This document shows positions 43,957-54,251 of a stretch of DNA of 64,000 nt, piece after piece. A model generated the notes under the pieces. That model worked only from the letters and a program-made list of their open reading frames with translations, made no database searches and was not told the origin of the DNA. Numbering within the stretch: the first letter of the stretch is position 1; every line of letters starts with the position of its first letter. Origin of the DNA: Microcoleus vaginatus_C (GTDB lineage: Bacteria > Cyanobacteriota > Cyanobacteriia > Cyanobacteriales > Microcoleaceae); the NCBI GenBank assembly GCA_040004035.1, contig JAMPLN010000008.1, one strand, 5' to 3'. Made by a program: the position numbers and the translations under genes.

Positions 43957-46500
43957 ATGTCAACAACAGTTTCTGATACCCAAAGATTGCTAGAACAGGC
44001 GATCGACCCCAAACCGCCGGTGCTACCTCCAGACACACCCTTGAAAGTCGCAATTGCTGCCATGACTGAGGCGAGTGCCAGTTGTATTTTAATCGCGTTT
44101 GAGCAGCAATTGCTCGGAATTTTTACAGAGCGCGATGTTGTGAAAATAACGGCTAGCGAAATACCGCTAGCAGGGGTAGCAATTTCTGAGGTGATGACTG
44201 AAAACCCGCTCGCCATTTCCCTCGATCAAGCGGGGAATATCTTCAAGGTATTGAGCATATTGCGATCGAAAAGAATCCGTCATTTACCCCTCCTAGACGA
44301 AGGTGGCAACTTGCTAGGCGCTATCACCTGCGAAAGCATCCGTCAAATCCTCAAACCGGCAGACTTGCTGAAAATGTGGCGCGCCGAAGAAATTATGACT
44401 ACACAATTAATAGTTACCTCAAGCAGCGCCTCAGTTTTAGAAGTCGCAAAACAGATGAGAACCCAGCGGAAAAGCTGCATAGTCATTTGCACTGACAGCG
44501 ATAACAAAAATCAGAAACCTGTGGGCATAATTACAGAACGCGACATTGTTAAATTCCAAGCTTCTGGACTAGATTTCGCACGTACTCCCGTCACCGCCGC
44601 CATGAGTTTCCCGCTGATACAGTTGCAGGTAAAAGCCACCTTGTGGCAGGCTCACCAGTTAATGCAGCAGCACGGCATCCGGCGCTTGGTGGTGGTGGAC
44701 GAAGAAGGATATTTAGCCGGAATTGTGACTGAAATTAGCCTGCTGCAGGCCTTAGATCCGGTAGAAATGCACGCAAATGTCGAGCTTTTGCAGGAAACAG
44801 TTGCCGACAAAATTCAGGAGTTGAACAAAATGAACGAAGAATTGCAAAAAGAAGCATTGCGGAGAACAGAAGTCGAGGAAAGATTGCGAATTTTAAATGA
44901 TAATTTGGAAGAACAAATCAAACAGCGAACTTTAGAATTAATTAATGCCAACAGTCAGTTAAAAAAGGAAATACAAGACCGCACCACCGCTGAAGCTGAA
45001 GTTCGCCGCCTCAACACCGAACTCGAACAGCGAGTTCTAGACCGCACGGTTCAACTAGCAGCCAGTAACGAAGAATTGCAGCAACAAATTAGCAGTAGAA
45101 AATTGCTAGAAGAAAAATTGCACTTTTCTGAAAGGAAAGTCCGCGCCGTTTTTGAAGCGATGACCGACATCGTTCTCGTGCTAGACAGTCAGCGGAACAT
45201 AGAAGTTTTGCCAACGAATGTGGCAGCGGCTTCTGAGCCTGATTGTGATATAGTCAGCTTGACTATAGAACATTTTTTTGAGGATAACAACCCGGATGAT
45301 TGGTGGCTGTTAGTTCAGCAAGTGTTAGAAACACAACAAACTCTCAATTTTGACTACAGCTTAACAGTTTGTGCTCGCGAAATTTGGTTTTCCGCTTGCA
45401 TTTCTCTGTTCTCAAAAGATGCAGTCATTTGGGTAGCCCGCAACATCAACGCCCGCAAAATAGCCGAGTCAGCGCTGTGCCAAAAAAATGCAGAATTATC
45501 TCATGCTTTAGAAGAACTGAAGCGGACTCAAAAAGAACTCATTCAATCAGAAAAAATGGCAGCCCTCGGACAGTTAATTGCCGGAGTTGCTCATGAAATC
45601 AATTCTCCTTTAGGGGCGATTCGCTCTTCTGTGCAGAACATTGCCGACTTCTGGACCGAACAATTGCAGCAGTTGCCGATATTTTTTCAACAACTATCCC
45701 CGGAACGGCGACAGGATTTCTTTGCTTTGCTACACAAGTCCAGTCAAGAAACAGATACATTATCTAGTAAAGAAAAACGTCAGTTAAAGAAACTTTTGCA
45801 GGGGCAATTAGAATCAGAAAACATTGACGACGCCGCCAGTCTTGCCTGTACTTTATTAGATATCGGCATCGGCAATAATGTAGAACCTTTTTTACCTTTG
45901 TTGAAAGACAGCCAAAGTCGAAATATTGTACAAACTGCCTACCAATTTGCTACGGTACAAAAAAGCACTAAAAATATTGCTACTGCTACAGATAGGGCAG
46001 CAAAAATCGTTTTTGCTTTGAAAAGCTACTCTCGTTACGACCAGTCAGGTTCCAAAGTAATCGCTAATATTACCGAGGGTATTGATACTGTTTTAACGCT
46101 TTACCACTACCAAATCAAACACGGTGTGGAAGTAGTCAGAAACTATGGTACTAATTTGCCTCCTGTGCTATGCTATCCTGATGAACTCAATCAAGTTTGG
46201 ACAAATTTGGTTCACAATGCTTTACAAGCGATGGGCAACAAAGGAGTGTTAAAAATTGATGTCAAACACCAAGCGGACGTAATATCAGTCAGTATTACCG
46301 ACAGTGGCCCCGGCATTCCCCCAGAAATTATGCCGAGAATTTTTGAGCCGTTTTTCACAACTAAACCTCCAGGGGAAGGCAGTGGTTTGGGATTAGATAT
46401 AGTTCAAAAAATTCTCGAAAAACACCAAGGTGAACTGCAAGTAGAAAGCGTGCCTGGTCAAACAAAATTTACTATATCCTTGCCTCTAGAAATTCCTTGA
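43957..46500 (+). CDS. Histidine kinase with four CBS domains and PAS-like region
   Basis: An 847-residue cytoplasmic kinase. Two pairs of CBS motifs occupy about residues 15-270, each with the GIxTERDIVK-type ending (GIFTERDVVK, GIITERDIVK); CBS pairs bind adenosine nucleotides, so it may sense ATP/AMP or a related ligand. A coiled coil (270-390) and PAS-like region (about 395-510) follow. The kinase core has His546 in GVAHEINSPLGAIRSS, a roughly 130-residue helical insertion before the N box as in many cyanobacterial kinases, and DSGPGIP with GSGLGLD. ATG at 43957 is preferred; an in-frame GTG at 43918 is possible. A single-REC gene follows by 59 bases and is a probable partner. Confidence 0.9.
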   Translation: MSTTVSDTQRLLEQAIDPKPPVLPPDTPLKVAIAAMTEASASCILIAFEQQLLGIFTERDVVKITASEIPLAGVAISEVMTENPLAISLDQAGNIFKVLSILRSKRIRHLPLLDEGGNLLGAITCESIRQILKPADLLKMWRAEEIMTTQLIVTSSSASVLEVAKQMRTQRKSCIVICTDSDNKNQKPVGIITERDIVKFQASGLDFARTPVTAAMSFPLIQLQVKATLWQAHQLMQQHGIRRLVVVDEEGYLAGIVTEISLLQALDPVEMHANVELLQETVADKIQELNKMNEELQKEALRRTEVEERLRILNDNLEEQIKQRTLELINANSQLKKEIQDRTTAEAEVRRLNTELEQRVLDRTVQLAASNEELQQQISSRKLLEEKLHFSERKVRAVFEAMTDIVLVLDSQRNIEVLPTNVAAASEPDCDIVSLTIEHFFEDNNPDDWWLLVQQVLETQQTLNFDYSLTVCAREIWFSACISLFSKDAVIWVARNINARKIAESALCQKNAELSHALEELKRTQKELIQSEKMAALGQLIAGVAHEINSPLGAIRSSVQNIADFWTEQLQQLPIFFQQLSPERRQDFFALLHKSSQETDTLSSKEKRQLKKLLQGQLESENIDDAASLACTLLDIGIGNNVEPFLPLLKDSQSRNIVQTAYQFATVQKSTKNIATATDRAAKIVFALKSYSRYDQSGSKVIANITEGIDTVLTLYHYQIKHGVEVVRNYGTNLPPVLCYPDELNQVWTNLVHNALQAMGNKGVLKIDVKHQADVISVSITDSGPGIPPEIMPRIFEPFFTTKPPGEGSGLGLDIVQKILEKHQGELQVESVPGQTKFTISLPLEIP

Positions 46501-46559
46501 TAGCAATTTAAGAAAGAGGGGAAAGCCCAAGTTTTAAAAATTAATAGAAGTAAAGTTTT

Positions 46560-46964
46560 ATGCCTAAACCAGTAATTCTGTGCGTTGACGATGAAGTTGT
46601 GGTATTAAATAGTTTAAAAATTCAACTTAAAAAAGAATTTGGGGATGCTTACCTCTATGAAGTAGCAGAAAATGCAGATGAAGCTCTGGAAATTATGGAT
46701 GAAATTCAAGAAGAAGAGGAAAGTGATATTTTGGTCATAGTATCTGACTGGTTAATGCCAGGGATTAAAGGAGATGAATTTTTAATTCGGGTTCACCAAA
46801 AATATCCTAAAATTGTGAAAGTCATGCTGACCGGACAAGCCGACGAAGTAGCAATAGCACGGGTGAAAGAGCAAGCAAACTTGCACCGCTGTTTGTACAA
46901 GCCGTGGGATCGTAAAGAATTAGTAGAAACTATAAAATCGGGTTTGGCAAAAAATGAACAATAA
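46560..46964 (+). CDS. Stand-alone response regulator receiver
   Basis: A 134-residue REC protein with no output domain. The acidic pocket is CVDDE, the phosphoacceptor is Asp63 (VSDWLMPGIKGDE), the switch Thr is in MLTGQADE and the Lys is in LYKPWD. The MLTGQA and KPW signature is that of receivers joined to HD-GYP or cyanobacterial kinases. It is clearly paralogous to the N-terminal receiver of the next protein, whose gene begins 11 bases before this one stops. It lies between two kinase genes and could relay phosphate between them. Confidence 0.92.
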   Translation: MPKPVILCVDDEVVVLNSLKIQLKKEFGDAYLYEVAENADEALEIMDEIQEEEESDILVIVSDWLMPGIKGDEFLIRVHQKYPKIVKVMLTGQADEVAIARVKEQANLHRCLYKPWDRKELVETIKSGLAKNEQ

Positions 46965-49900
46965 ACCTGTGATTATTTGTGTGGATGATGAACCGATAAT
47001 TCTTGAAAGTTTGAAAATTGAGTTAAAAAAAACCCTGGGGGAAGAACACTTATTAGAAACCGCTGAAGGCGGCGAAGATGCTTTAGAGTTAATTGAGGAA
47101 TTGCTGGCAGAGGGCTGCGAAATCGTAGCAGTGATTTCCGACTATCTGATGCCGAATATCAAAGGGGACGAATTGCTGAAGCAGATTCACAGAATGTCGC
47201 CAAAAACTATCAAAATTATGCTGACGGGACAAGCAGACCTAGAAGCAGTGGCGAATACTATTAAATATGCTAAATTGTACCGCTACATATCGAAGCCTTG
47301 GCAGTCCGAAGATTTGAAGTTGACGGTAAAAGAAGCGATCAACAGTTATTTTAGGGAGAAGCAATTAGCGGAAAAAAATGCTCAACTCCAAAAGCTGAAT
47401 CAAGAATTGGAAACTTTAGTTGAGAAGCGGACTGCACAACTGCGCTTGTCTGAGGAAAAGTTTGCTAAAGCTTTTCGTTCTTCTCCCAACGCGATTGCTA
47501 TTACTAGACTTAATGACGGTCGTTATTTAGAAATTAATGAGGCTTTTTGCCAGACAATCGGTTATTCAGCCGCAGAAATCCTCGATCGCACGGCGCTTGA
47601 TTTGAATCTTTGGGAAAATATACAAGCCCGCACCGAGTTGTTTAAAATGTTAGATGAAAAACAAATTATTCTCAACTACGAATTTGATTTTCGCACTAAA
47701 ACCGGGGAACTCAGAACCGGGCTGCTGTCAGCAGAAATCATTGACATTCATGGCGAAACTTGCGTGATTTCTGTGATTCAAGATATTAGCGATCGCAAAT
47801 TAGCCGAAGAAAAACTCCGAGCTGTAGCGGCTTCTTTAGCAGCAGCCCAAAGAATCGCCCGTGTCGGTAATTGGGAATGCGATTTCTCTGCCAACACAAC
47901 TACTTGGTCGGAAGAGTTATCTCGGATTTTTGGGCTCGATCCAACCCAACCTGCGCCAACACTAACTGAGTTTTCGCAATACGTGCATCCGGACGATCGA
48001 CAAAAGTGGCAAACAACGATCGACACTGCTATTGCTAGCGGGCAATCTTACAGTTTGGAATATCGAATTCTGCGACCGGAAGCGAAAATTGCTGCCGATA
48101 ATTCCCCGTCCCAAATAAGTGAAGCAGGCTTCATCCGCTACATCGAAGCCAGAGGAGAAGTAGTTGTCAACCAACAAGGTAAAGTGACAAAACTATTTAC
48201 AACTTTGATGGACATTACTCCACGCAAGCTGGCAGAAATAGGCCTTGCAGAGAACGAAGAAAAATACCGTCATTTAGTTGAAACTTCCCAAGATATTATC
48301 TGGTCTTGCAATGCTGAAGGACACATTACTTTTGTGAACCAAGCAGTTAAACAAATCTACGGTTATGAGCCTGAAGAAATGCTAGGATGTACTTTTAGCG
48401 ATTTCTTGGCCCCAGGAGAAATAGACTGGAAATGGGAACTTCAGCAGCGCTTGCTGACGGGAAAAACTGTGTTTCAGTACGAAAATATAGTATTAGGAAA
48501 AGACGGCAGGAAGATTGATGTAAATACCAAGGCGATCGCGCGCATGGACGCTGAAGGAAACATCATCGGCACCACAGGCACTGCTAGCGATATTACCGAA
48601 CGCAAACAAGCTGAAATAGTCCTGCAAAAAGCCAAAGAAGAAGCCGACAGAGCGAACAGGGCAAAAAGCGAATTTCTCTCGAATATGAGCCACGAATTGC
48701 GAACTCCCCTCAACGCAATTCTCGGTTTCAGCCAACTGCTAGCCCGCGACCCAGACCTCGGTGCCGACCAACAGCAATACTTAGGAATTATTACCCAGAG
48801 CGGAGAACATTTACTCGTTCTGATCAACAATATTCTGCAAATGTCAAAAATTGAAGTCGGGCTGGTGACACTTAATAACAGCACCTTCGACTTGCACAAA
48901 ATGCTAAAAAATACTGAAAATATGCTGAAACTGCAAGCCGAAAAAAAAGGGTTGCAGTTAATTTTTGATTGCCCCCCCGATCTACCTCAATATATAGAAA
49001 GTGACGAAAGCAAGTTGCGACAAGTATTGATAAATGTCGTCGGCAATGCTATTAAATTTACTGCGGAAGGGGGTGTTAATTTGAGACTCAAACATGAGCT
49101 GATAAAAAATAAAAATAACCCTGAGATTTCGCCAAGTTATAATTGCTATTTGCTATTTGAAGTGGAAGACACAGGATTAGGAATTTCTGCGGAAGAAATG
49201 GAGGATTTGTTTAAACCTTTCGCGCAAACAGAAAGCGGGAAAAAAGCTCAAGAAGGAACCGGTTTAGGCTTGCCCATCAGCAAGCAGTTCGTTCAGTTAA
49301 TGGGAGGGAAGATGACGGTAACAAGCACCCTCGGCCGCGGCAGTATTTTTAGATTTGATGTTAAAGTTTCGCTCCCTAATGCAGTGGAAATTCAGGTAGC
49401 TCAAACAGCTCGCCGAGTGGTGGGTCTCGAACCCGGACAGCCAGAATACCGGATTTTAGCTGTTGACGATCGCCTCGAAAGCCGCTTGCTGTTGGTCAGA
49501 ATGCTGACATCCCTTGGCTTTGCGGTGCGGGACGCTGAAAATGGCGTTCAAGCTGTGGAAATGTGGTCGAGTTGGGAACCTCATTTGATTTGGATGGATA
49601 TGCGGATGCCGGTGATGGACGGTTACGAAGCTACTAAACAGATTAAAGCGCATTTGAAAGGTCAAGCAACGGTGATTATTGCTCTGACTGCAAGTGCTTT
49701 TGATGAGGAGCGATCGCTGATTTTGTCTGCTGGTTGCGATGATTTTGTAGCGAAGCCTTTTCGGGAGCAAGTGATTCTGGAAAAGATGGCTAAGTATCTG
49801 GGAGTTCGCTATGTTTATGATCGAGAAGCTTCGCTAAGTTCTGATGCTGCGGTGTCCGCCGAGGTTTCCACGGCAACTGAAACGGCTGATTTGGCTTTTA

Positions 49901-50109
49901 CGCTCAATACTTCATTTTTGGAAGGTATGCCTGCTGAATGGGTTGATAAATTGTATTCTGCGGCGGATGCGGTTGATAACGAGGAGATTTTTCGGCTGTT
50001 GTCGATTCCTCCTATTAATGCGAGTTTCCGCAGCGCGATCGCCGATTTGGCGAATAACTTCCGATGTGATCGGATTATTGATTTGATTGAGGAGTTTAGA
50101 AATTGTTGA
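46954..50109 (+). CDS. Hybrid histidine kinase REC-PAS-PAS-PAS-HisKA-HATPase-REC
   Basis: A 1051-residue kinase overlapping the upstream REC gene by 11 bases. Order: REC (about 5-125, VISDYLMPNIKGDE), coiled coil, PAS (about 170-285), PAS (about 290-420), PAS (about 430-550), HisKA with His580 (MSHELRTPLN), HATPase (DTGLGIS, GTGLGLP), REC with Asp882 (IWMDMRMPVMDG). The last 60 residues contain MPAEWVDKLYSAA and FRCDRIIDLI, the shared unnamed C-terminal domain. A phosphorelay within one protein is possible. No membrane segment. Confidence 0.92.
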   Translation: MNNKPVIICVDDEPIILESLKIELKKTLGEEHLLETAEGGEDALELIEELLAEGCEIVAVISDYLMPNIKGDELLKQIHRMSPKTIKIMLTGQADLEAVANTIKYAKLYRYISKPWQSEDLKLTVKEAINSYFREKQLAEKNAQLQKLNQELETLVEKRTAQLRLSEEKFAKAFRSSPNAIAITRLNDGRYLEINEAFCQTIGYSAAEILDRTALDLNLWENIQARTELFKMLDEKQIILNYEFDFRTKTGELRTGLLSAEIIDIHGETCVISVIQDISDRKLAEEKLRAVAASLAAAQRIARVGNWECDFSANTTTWSEELSRIFGLDPTQPAPTLTEFSQYVHPDDRQKWQTTIDTAIASGQSYSLEYRILRPEAKIAADNSPSQISEAGFIRYIEARGEVVVNQQGKVTKLFTTLMDITPRKLAEIGLAENEEKYRHLVETSQDIIWSCNAEGHITFVNQAVKQIYGYEPEEMLGCTFSDFLAPGEIDWKWELQQRLLTGKTVFQYENIVLGKDGRKIDVNTKAIARMDAEGNIIGTTGTASDITERKQAEIVLQKAKEEADRANRAKSEFLSNMSHELRTPLNAILGFSQLLARDPDLGADQQQYLGIITQSGEHLLVLINNILQMSKIEVGLVTLNNSTFDLHKMLKNTENMLKLQAEKKGLQLIFDCPPDLPQYIESDESKLRQVLINVVGNAIKFTAEGGVNLRLKHELIKNKNNPEISPSYNCYLLFEVEDTGLGISAEEMEDLFKPFAQTESGKKAQEGTGLGLPISKQFVQLMGGKMTVTSTLGRGSIFRFDVKVSLPNAVEIQVAQTARRVVGLEPGQPEYRILAVDDRLESRLLLVRMLTSLGFAVRDAENGVQAVEMWSSWEPHLIWMDMRMPVMDGYEATKQIKAHLKGQATVIIALTASAFDEERSLILSAGCDDFVAKPFREQVILEKMAKYLGVRYVYDREASLSSDAAVSAEVSTATETADLAFTLNTSFLEGMPAEWVDKLYSAADAVDNEEIFRLLSIPPINASFRSAIADLANNFRCDRIIDLIEEFRNC

Positions 50110-50402
50110 AGGATGAAAAAAGAAAGGATAGGGGCAGGTTCAGGATTATGGATGATGTAGGTCGCTCGCCTATTTGTAAACTCGCCTGCGGGCGATCGGC
50201 TAATTTACTTGTAGCCAAGCTCCACACCCTGGTAATCATCAGTCATTTTCAATTATTTAATCTCAAATCTCATATCTCAAATTTTCACTAGGATAAGTTC
50301 TGTAAATATAAAAGGAGTTCATTGAGGAGAAAGTGCTATAATTAGCATTTAACCAGTTTTCATAATTTCAACAATTCTTAAATTAACAAAAAATAGCGAT
50401 CA

Positions 50403-52343
50403 ATGACCCAAAATCAAATAGAAGAAAATAAAGGCAACATATTAATTGTTGACGATACTCCAGAAAATTTGCAAGTTTTATCAGCAACGCTGGCCGATCG
50501 GGGCTACAAAGTCCGCGGCGTAATTAACGGAAAAATGGCAATCAGAGCCGCGCGCTCTGGTTCTCCCGATTTAATTTTGCTCGACATCAAAATGCCGGAA
50601 ATGGACGGCTACGAAGTCTGCACACAGCTCAAGGAAGATCCTAAGACATCAGAAATTCCCGTTATTTTTATCAGCGCTTTAGATGAAGTATTGGACAAAG
50701 TAACCGCCTTTCAAGTTGGAGGAGTAGATTATGTCACAAAACCGTTTCATGTAGCAGAAGTTTTAGCGCGAATCGAGCACCAACTGACTATCCAGAGACT
50801 GAAAAAACAATTGCTCAATCGCAATAAAGAACTGCAAGAAGAAATAATAGAACGCAAAAAAGCCGAAGAAGCAGCGGCCGCTGCATCGCTCGCAAAAAGT
50901 CAATTCGTTGCCAACATGAGCCACGAATTGCGGACTCCCCTGAACGCCATCCTGGGTTTTACCCAAGTCATGAGTCGCGACTCTTTGCTCAGCCACGAAA
51001 ATCTCGAAAATCTCCGAATTATTAACCGCAGCGGTCAACATTTGCTGGAACTAATTAACGATGTTTTAGACTTGTCGAAAATAGAAGCAGGAATAATTGG
51101 CTTAGATGAACGCAGCTTTGACCTTTATCAACTCCTCGACACTCTCGAAGAAATGTTTCAAATTAAAGCTGAAACAAAAAAAATGCAACTGAGATTTTTC
51201 GTCCAGGCAAATGTTCCCCAATATATAAAAACTGACGAAAATAAGCTGCGCGTCTGCTTAATTAACCTGCTGGGAAATGCCATGAAATTTACTCCCGACG
51301 GGGGCCGTATTTGGCTGCGCGTGAGCGTGGAAAGCAACCAGCCACCACCTGCAGAATCGGCAAGTCATCCTAACTCTACCTCAGTCGAACCGTTGTTAAT
51401 TTTGTTTGAAGTTGAAGACACGGGAATTGGCATAGCAACAGCAGAAATTGATACTTTATTTGATGCTTTCGTGCAAACACAAGCGGGGAGAAAAGCGGCT
51501 GATGGTACGGGCTTGGGTTTGACAATTACTAAAAAATACGTGCAAATAATGGGTGGGGATATTTGGGTAAAAAGTGTTTTAGGTGAGGGAACCAGTTTTA
51601 AATTTAATATCAGAGTATTTGCCGCTATTTCGTCTGAAATAACAGTGGCGACATTGCAGCGGGTGATCGGACTAGAAGCAGATCAACCGGTTTATCGGAT
51701 TTTAGCAGTTGACGATAATCAAGAAAATCGGCTGCTGCTGGTTAAAATGTTGCAACCAATTGGTTTTGAAGTCCGAGAAGCGGAAAATGGCTACCAAGCG
51801 GTTGAACTTTGGGAAAGTTGGCAGCCTCATTTAATTTGGCTGGATACGCGAATGCCAGTAATGGACGGTTTTGAAGCTGTCCGACAAATTAGAGCTAAAG
51901 AGAAACAAACTCAGTGGCGAACTGTAATTATTGCTCTGACTGCTAGCACTTTTGAGGAAAAAAAAGGCGAAATTATCACCGCAGGTTGCGACGATTTTGT
52001 GCGGAAACCTTTTCAAGAACAAATGCTCTTTGATAAGATGGCTTGCTACTTGGGAGTCCGCTATCTTTATCAAGAGTTGCCCCGGCTCCCAGTCGGGGCT
52101 TTACGGCGTTATTGTGTGAACGAAAAACCCGATTCATTTTTCGGAGCGCTACTGGCTCAGATGCCTCAAAGCTGGGTGCGGGAACTCTACGACGCAGCTA
52201 ATGATGTTAATGAAGAGCTGGCGATTCAACTTGTCGATCGCATCTGGGAAAGTCATCCAACTTTAGCTGAGGCTTTAAAAGATTTGCTTGCCGATTACCG
52301 ACTCGACAAGATAATGGATTTAACTCAATCGAGTTTAAAATAA
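50403..52343 (+). CDS. Hybrid histidine kinase REC-HisKA-HATPase-REC
   Basis: A 646-residue kinase with no PAS or GAF sensor. N-terminal REC (LILLDIKMPEMDG), a coiled coil, His174 in MSHELRTPLNAIL, HATPase (DTGIGIA, GTGLGLT), REC with Asp481 (IWLDTRMPVMDG) and the C-terminal domain from MPQSWVRELYDAA to RLDKIMDLTQ. Input must come through the first receiver or a partner. A 21-base hairpin GCCCCG...CGGGGC (52079-52099) lies inside the coding sequence between REC and the last domain, where the protein has an odd Pro/Arg-rich stretch. A gene for REC-PAS-kinase starts directly after the stop codon. Confidence 0.92.
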   Translation: MTQNQIEENKGNILIVDDTPENLQVLSATLADRGYKVRGVINGKMAIRAARSGSPDLILLDIKMPEMDGYEVCTQLKEDPKTSEIPVIFISALDEVLDKVTAFQVGGVDYVTKPFHVAEVLARIEHQLTIQRLKKQLLNRNKELQEEIIERKKAEEAAAAASLAKSQFVANMSHELRTPLNAILGFTQVMSRDSLLSHENLENLRIINRSGQHLLELINDVLDLSKIEAGIIGLDERSFDLYQLLDTLEEMFQIKAETKKMQLRFFVQANVPQYIKTDENKLRVCLINLLGNAMKFTPDGGRIWLRVSVESNQPPPAESASHPNSTSVEPLLILFEVEDTGIGIATAEIDTLFDAFVQTQAGRKAADGTGLGLTITKKYVQIMGGDIWVKSVLGEGTSFKFNIRVFAAISSEITVATLQRVIGLEADQPVYRILAVDDNQENRLLLVKMLQPIGFEVREAENGYQAVELWESWQPHLIWLDTRMPVMDGFEAVRQIRAKEKQTQWRTVIIALTASTFEEKKGEIITAGCDDFVRKPFQEQMLFDKMACYLGVRYLYQELPRLPVGALRRYCVNEKPDSFFGALLAQMPQSWVRELYDAANDVNEELAIQLVDRIWESHPTLAEALKDLLADYRLDKIMDLTQSSLK

Positions 52344-54251
52344 ATGGATAATAGCGAAATTAAAGTATTGGTTGTTGATGACCAACCAAGCAATCTGCGG
52401 TTCTTATCCAAACTGCTAACATCCCAGGGGTATCAAGTTTACCGAGCTATTTGCGGTCAACTGGCGTTGAATGTTGCGCTCAGCCATTGCCCGGATTTAA
52501 TTTTACTCGACATTAGAATGCCGGAAATGAACGGTTATGAAGTTTGTCGGAGACTGAAAGCGACACCTGAAACCGAACAAATTCCGGTGATATTTTTAAG
52601 CGTATTAGATGAAATGAACGATAAGTTACAAGCTTTTAGAGTAGGAGGCGCTGACTATATTACTAAACCATTTCAAGTAGAAGAAGTTTTAGCGCGCATC
52701 GACAAGCAAGTCCGCTTGCAAAAACTTCAACAGCAATTAAAAGAACAAAATTATCAACTGCAACAGTCACAGTCGCTGCTTTCTAGCATATTAAATAGTT
52801 CATTAGACTGTGTGGTGGCTTATTCTGCTGTCCGCAACAGTGAGGGAAATATTGTAGATTTCCAGTGGCTCTTGATCAACCCTGCCGCTGAAAAATTTTA
52901 TGGTCTGCTATTAAATGACATAGTTGGCAAGAATTTGTTAGCCAAAGTTTCCAAAGTTAGCAATAACGGGTTATTTGATTTGTATGTTTCTGTAGTAGAA
53001 ACAGGAGAAACTGTAGACCAAGAATTTTATTACGAACAGGAGCGAGATACTATTGTTTGGCTGCACATTGTGGCTGTGAAATTAAACGATGGTCTGGCAG
53101 TAACATTTCGTAACATTACCGAGCGCAAACGAGCAGAAATTGCCCTACGAGACAGCGAAGAACGCTTCCGCGCGATATTCGAGCAAGCGGCAGTCGGCAT
53201 AGCTAAAACCGCGCTTTGCGGTAAATTTATACGGGTAAATCCCGGCTTTTGTCAAATTGTCCGCTATGCACAATCCGAATTATTACAGCAAAATTGGGAG
53301 GCAATTACTCACCCAGATGACAGAGAAGCTGACAGAGAATACCTGCGCTCACTGTTATCCGGGAAGATTCAAACTTTTTCTGTGGAAAAGCGTTTGCTAT
53401 GCAAAGATGAGGAAGTCCGCTGGGCAAATGTTACTGTTTCGGCAATGCGCGATGTCAAGGGGACGCTGCAGTATTTGATTTGTGCGATCGAGGATATTTC
53501 CGAACGCAAACTGGTACAAGAATTGCTGCAAGCGAGTTTAGACACTCAAACCCGCTACGCTCAAGAATTAACTCGTTCTAATGCCGAACTAGAACAGTTT
53601 GCTTACGTCGCTTCTCACGATTTGCAAGCGCCTTTGAGCACGATTGCCGGCTACGCTCAACTCTTAGAAAAACGCTTTCCCAACCAACTTGATGCCCAAG
53701 GGAATAAATTTATCCGCAATATTGTTAATTCTTGCGAGCGGATGCAGGCGCTAATTGATGACTTGCTGGAGTATTCGCGGGTCGGTCGCAGTCAGAAACC
53801 TTTTGAGATGATAGATTGCAATCGGGTTTTTGAGGATGCTTGTGCTAATTTGCATTTGGCCATCCGCGAGAATCAAGCTTCAGTTACTAGGGGGAACTTG
53901 CCAAGGGTAAAAGGTGACAGTTTTCAACTGCTGCAACTGTTTCAAAATTTAATTGGTAACGCCATTAAGTACCGCAGCAGTGAAGCGCCAGTGGTGCAGG
54001 TGGACGCTTTGCGTCAGGGGGATAGCTGGGTGTTTTCAGTGCAGGATAATGGTATTGGGATTGCCTCACAGTACCATCCGCGAATTTTTCAGATTTTTCA
54101 GCGCTTGCACACCCAAAAACAGTATTCGGGAACTGGTATCGGTTTAGCTATTTGTCAAAGAATTGTCGATCGGCACGGCGGCAGCATTTGGGTAGAATCA
54201 GAACCCAATCGAGGCTCGACTTTTTATTTTTCTATTCCTATATCAAAGTGA
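52344..54251 (+). CDS. REC-PAS-PAS histidine kinase (phytochrome-kinase type)
   Basis: A 635-residue protein whose ATG follows the previous stop without a gap. REC (1-125, LILLDIRMPEMNGYEV), coiled coil, two PAS domains (about 140-270 and 270-395), then the kinase with His425 in FAYVASHDLQAPLSTI. This SHDLQ(A/E)PL form of the His box is typical of phytochrome-like and Rcp1-partnered kinases. HATPase motifs are DNGIGIA and GTGIGLAI. It has no C-terminal receiver, so phosphate must pass to another protein; the Rcp1-type receiver at 54738 is the nearest candidate. Confidence 0.92.
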   Translation: MDNSEIKVLVVDDQPSNLRFLSKLLTSQGYQVYRAICGQLALNVALSHCPDLILLDIRMPEMNGYEVCRRLKATPETEQIPVIFLSVLDEMNDKLQAFRVGGADYITKPFQVEEVLARIDKQVRLQKLQQQLKEQNYQLQQSQSLLSSILNSSLDCVVAYSAVRNSEGNIVDFQWLLINPAAEKFYGLLLNDIVGKNLLAKVSKVSNNGLFDLYVSVVETGETVDQEFYYEQERDTIVWLHIVAVKLNDGLAVTFRNITERKRAEIALRDSEERFRAIFEQAAVGIAKTALCGKFIRVNPGFCQIVRYAQSELLQQNWEAITHPDDREADREYLRSLLSGKIQTFSVEKRLLCKDEEVRWANVTVSAMRDVKGTLQYLICAIEDISERKLVQELLQASLDTQTRYAQELTRSNAELEQFAYVASHDLQAPLSTIAGYAQLLEKRFPNQLDAQGNKFIRNIVNSCERMQALIDDLLEYSRVGRSQKPFEMIDCNRVFEDACANLHLAIRENQASVTRGNLPRVKGDSFQLLQLFQNLIGNAIKYRSSEAPVVQVDALRQGDSWVFSVQDNGIGIASQYHPRIFQIFQRLHTQKQYSGTGIGLAICQRIVDRHGGSIWVESEPNRGSTFYFSIPISK

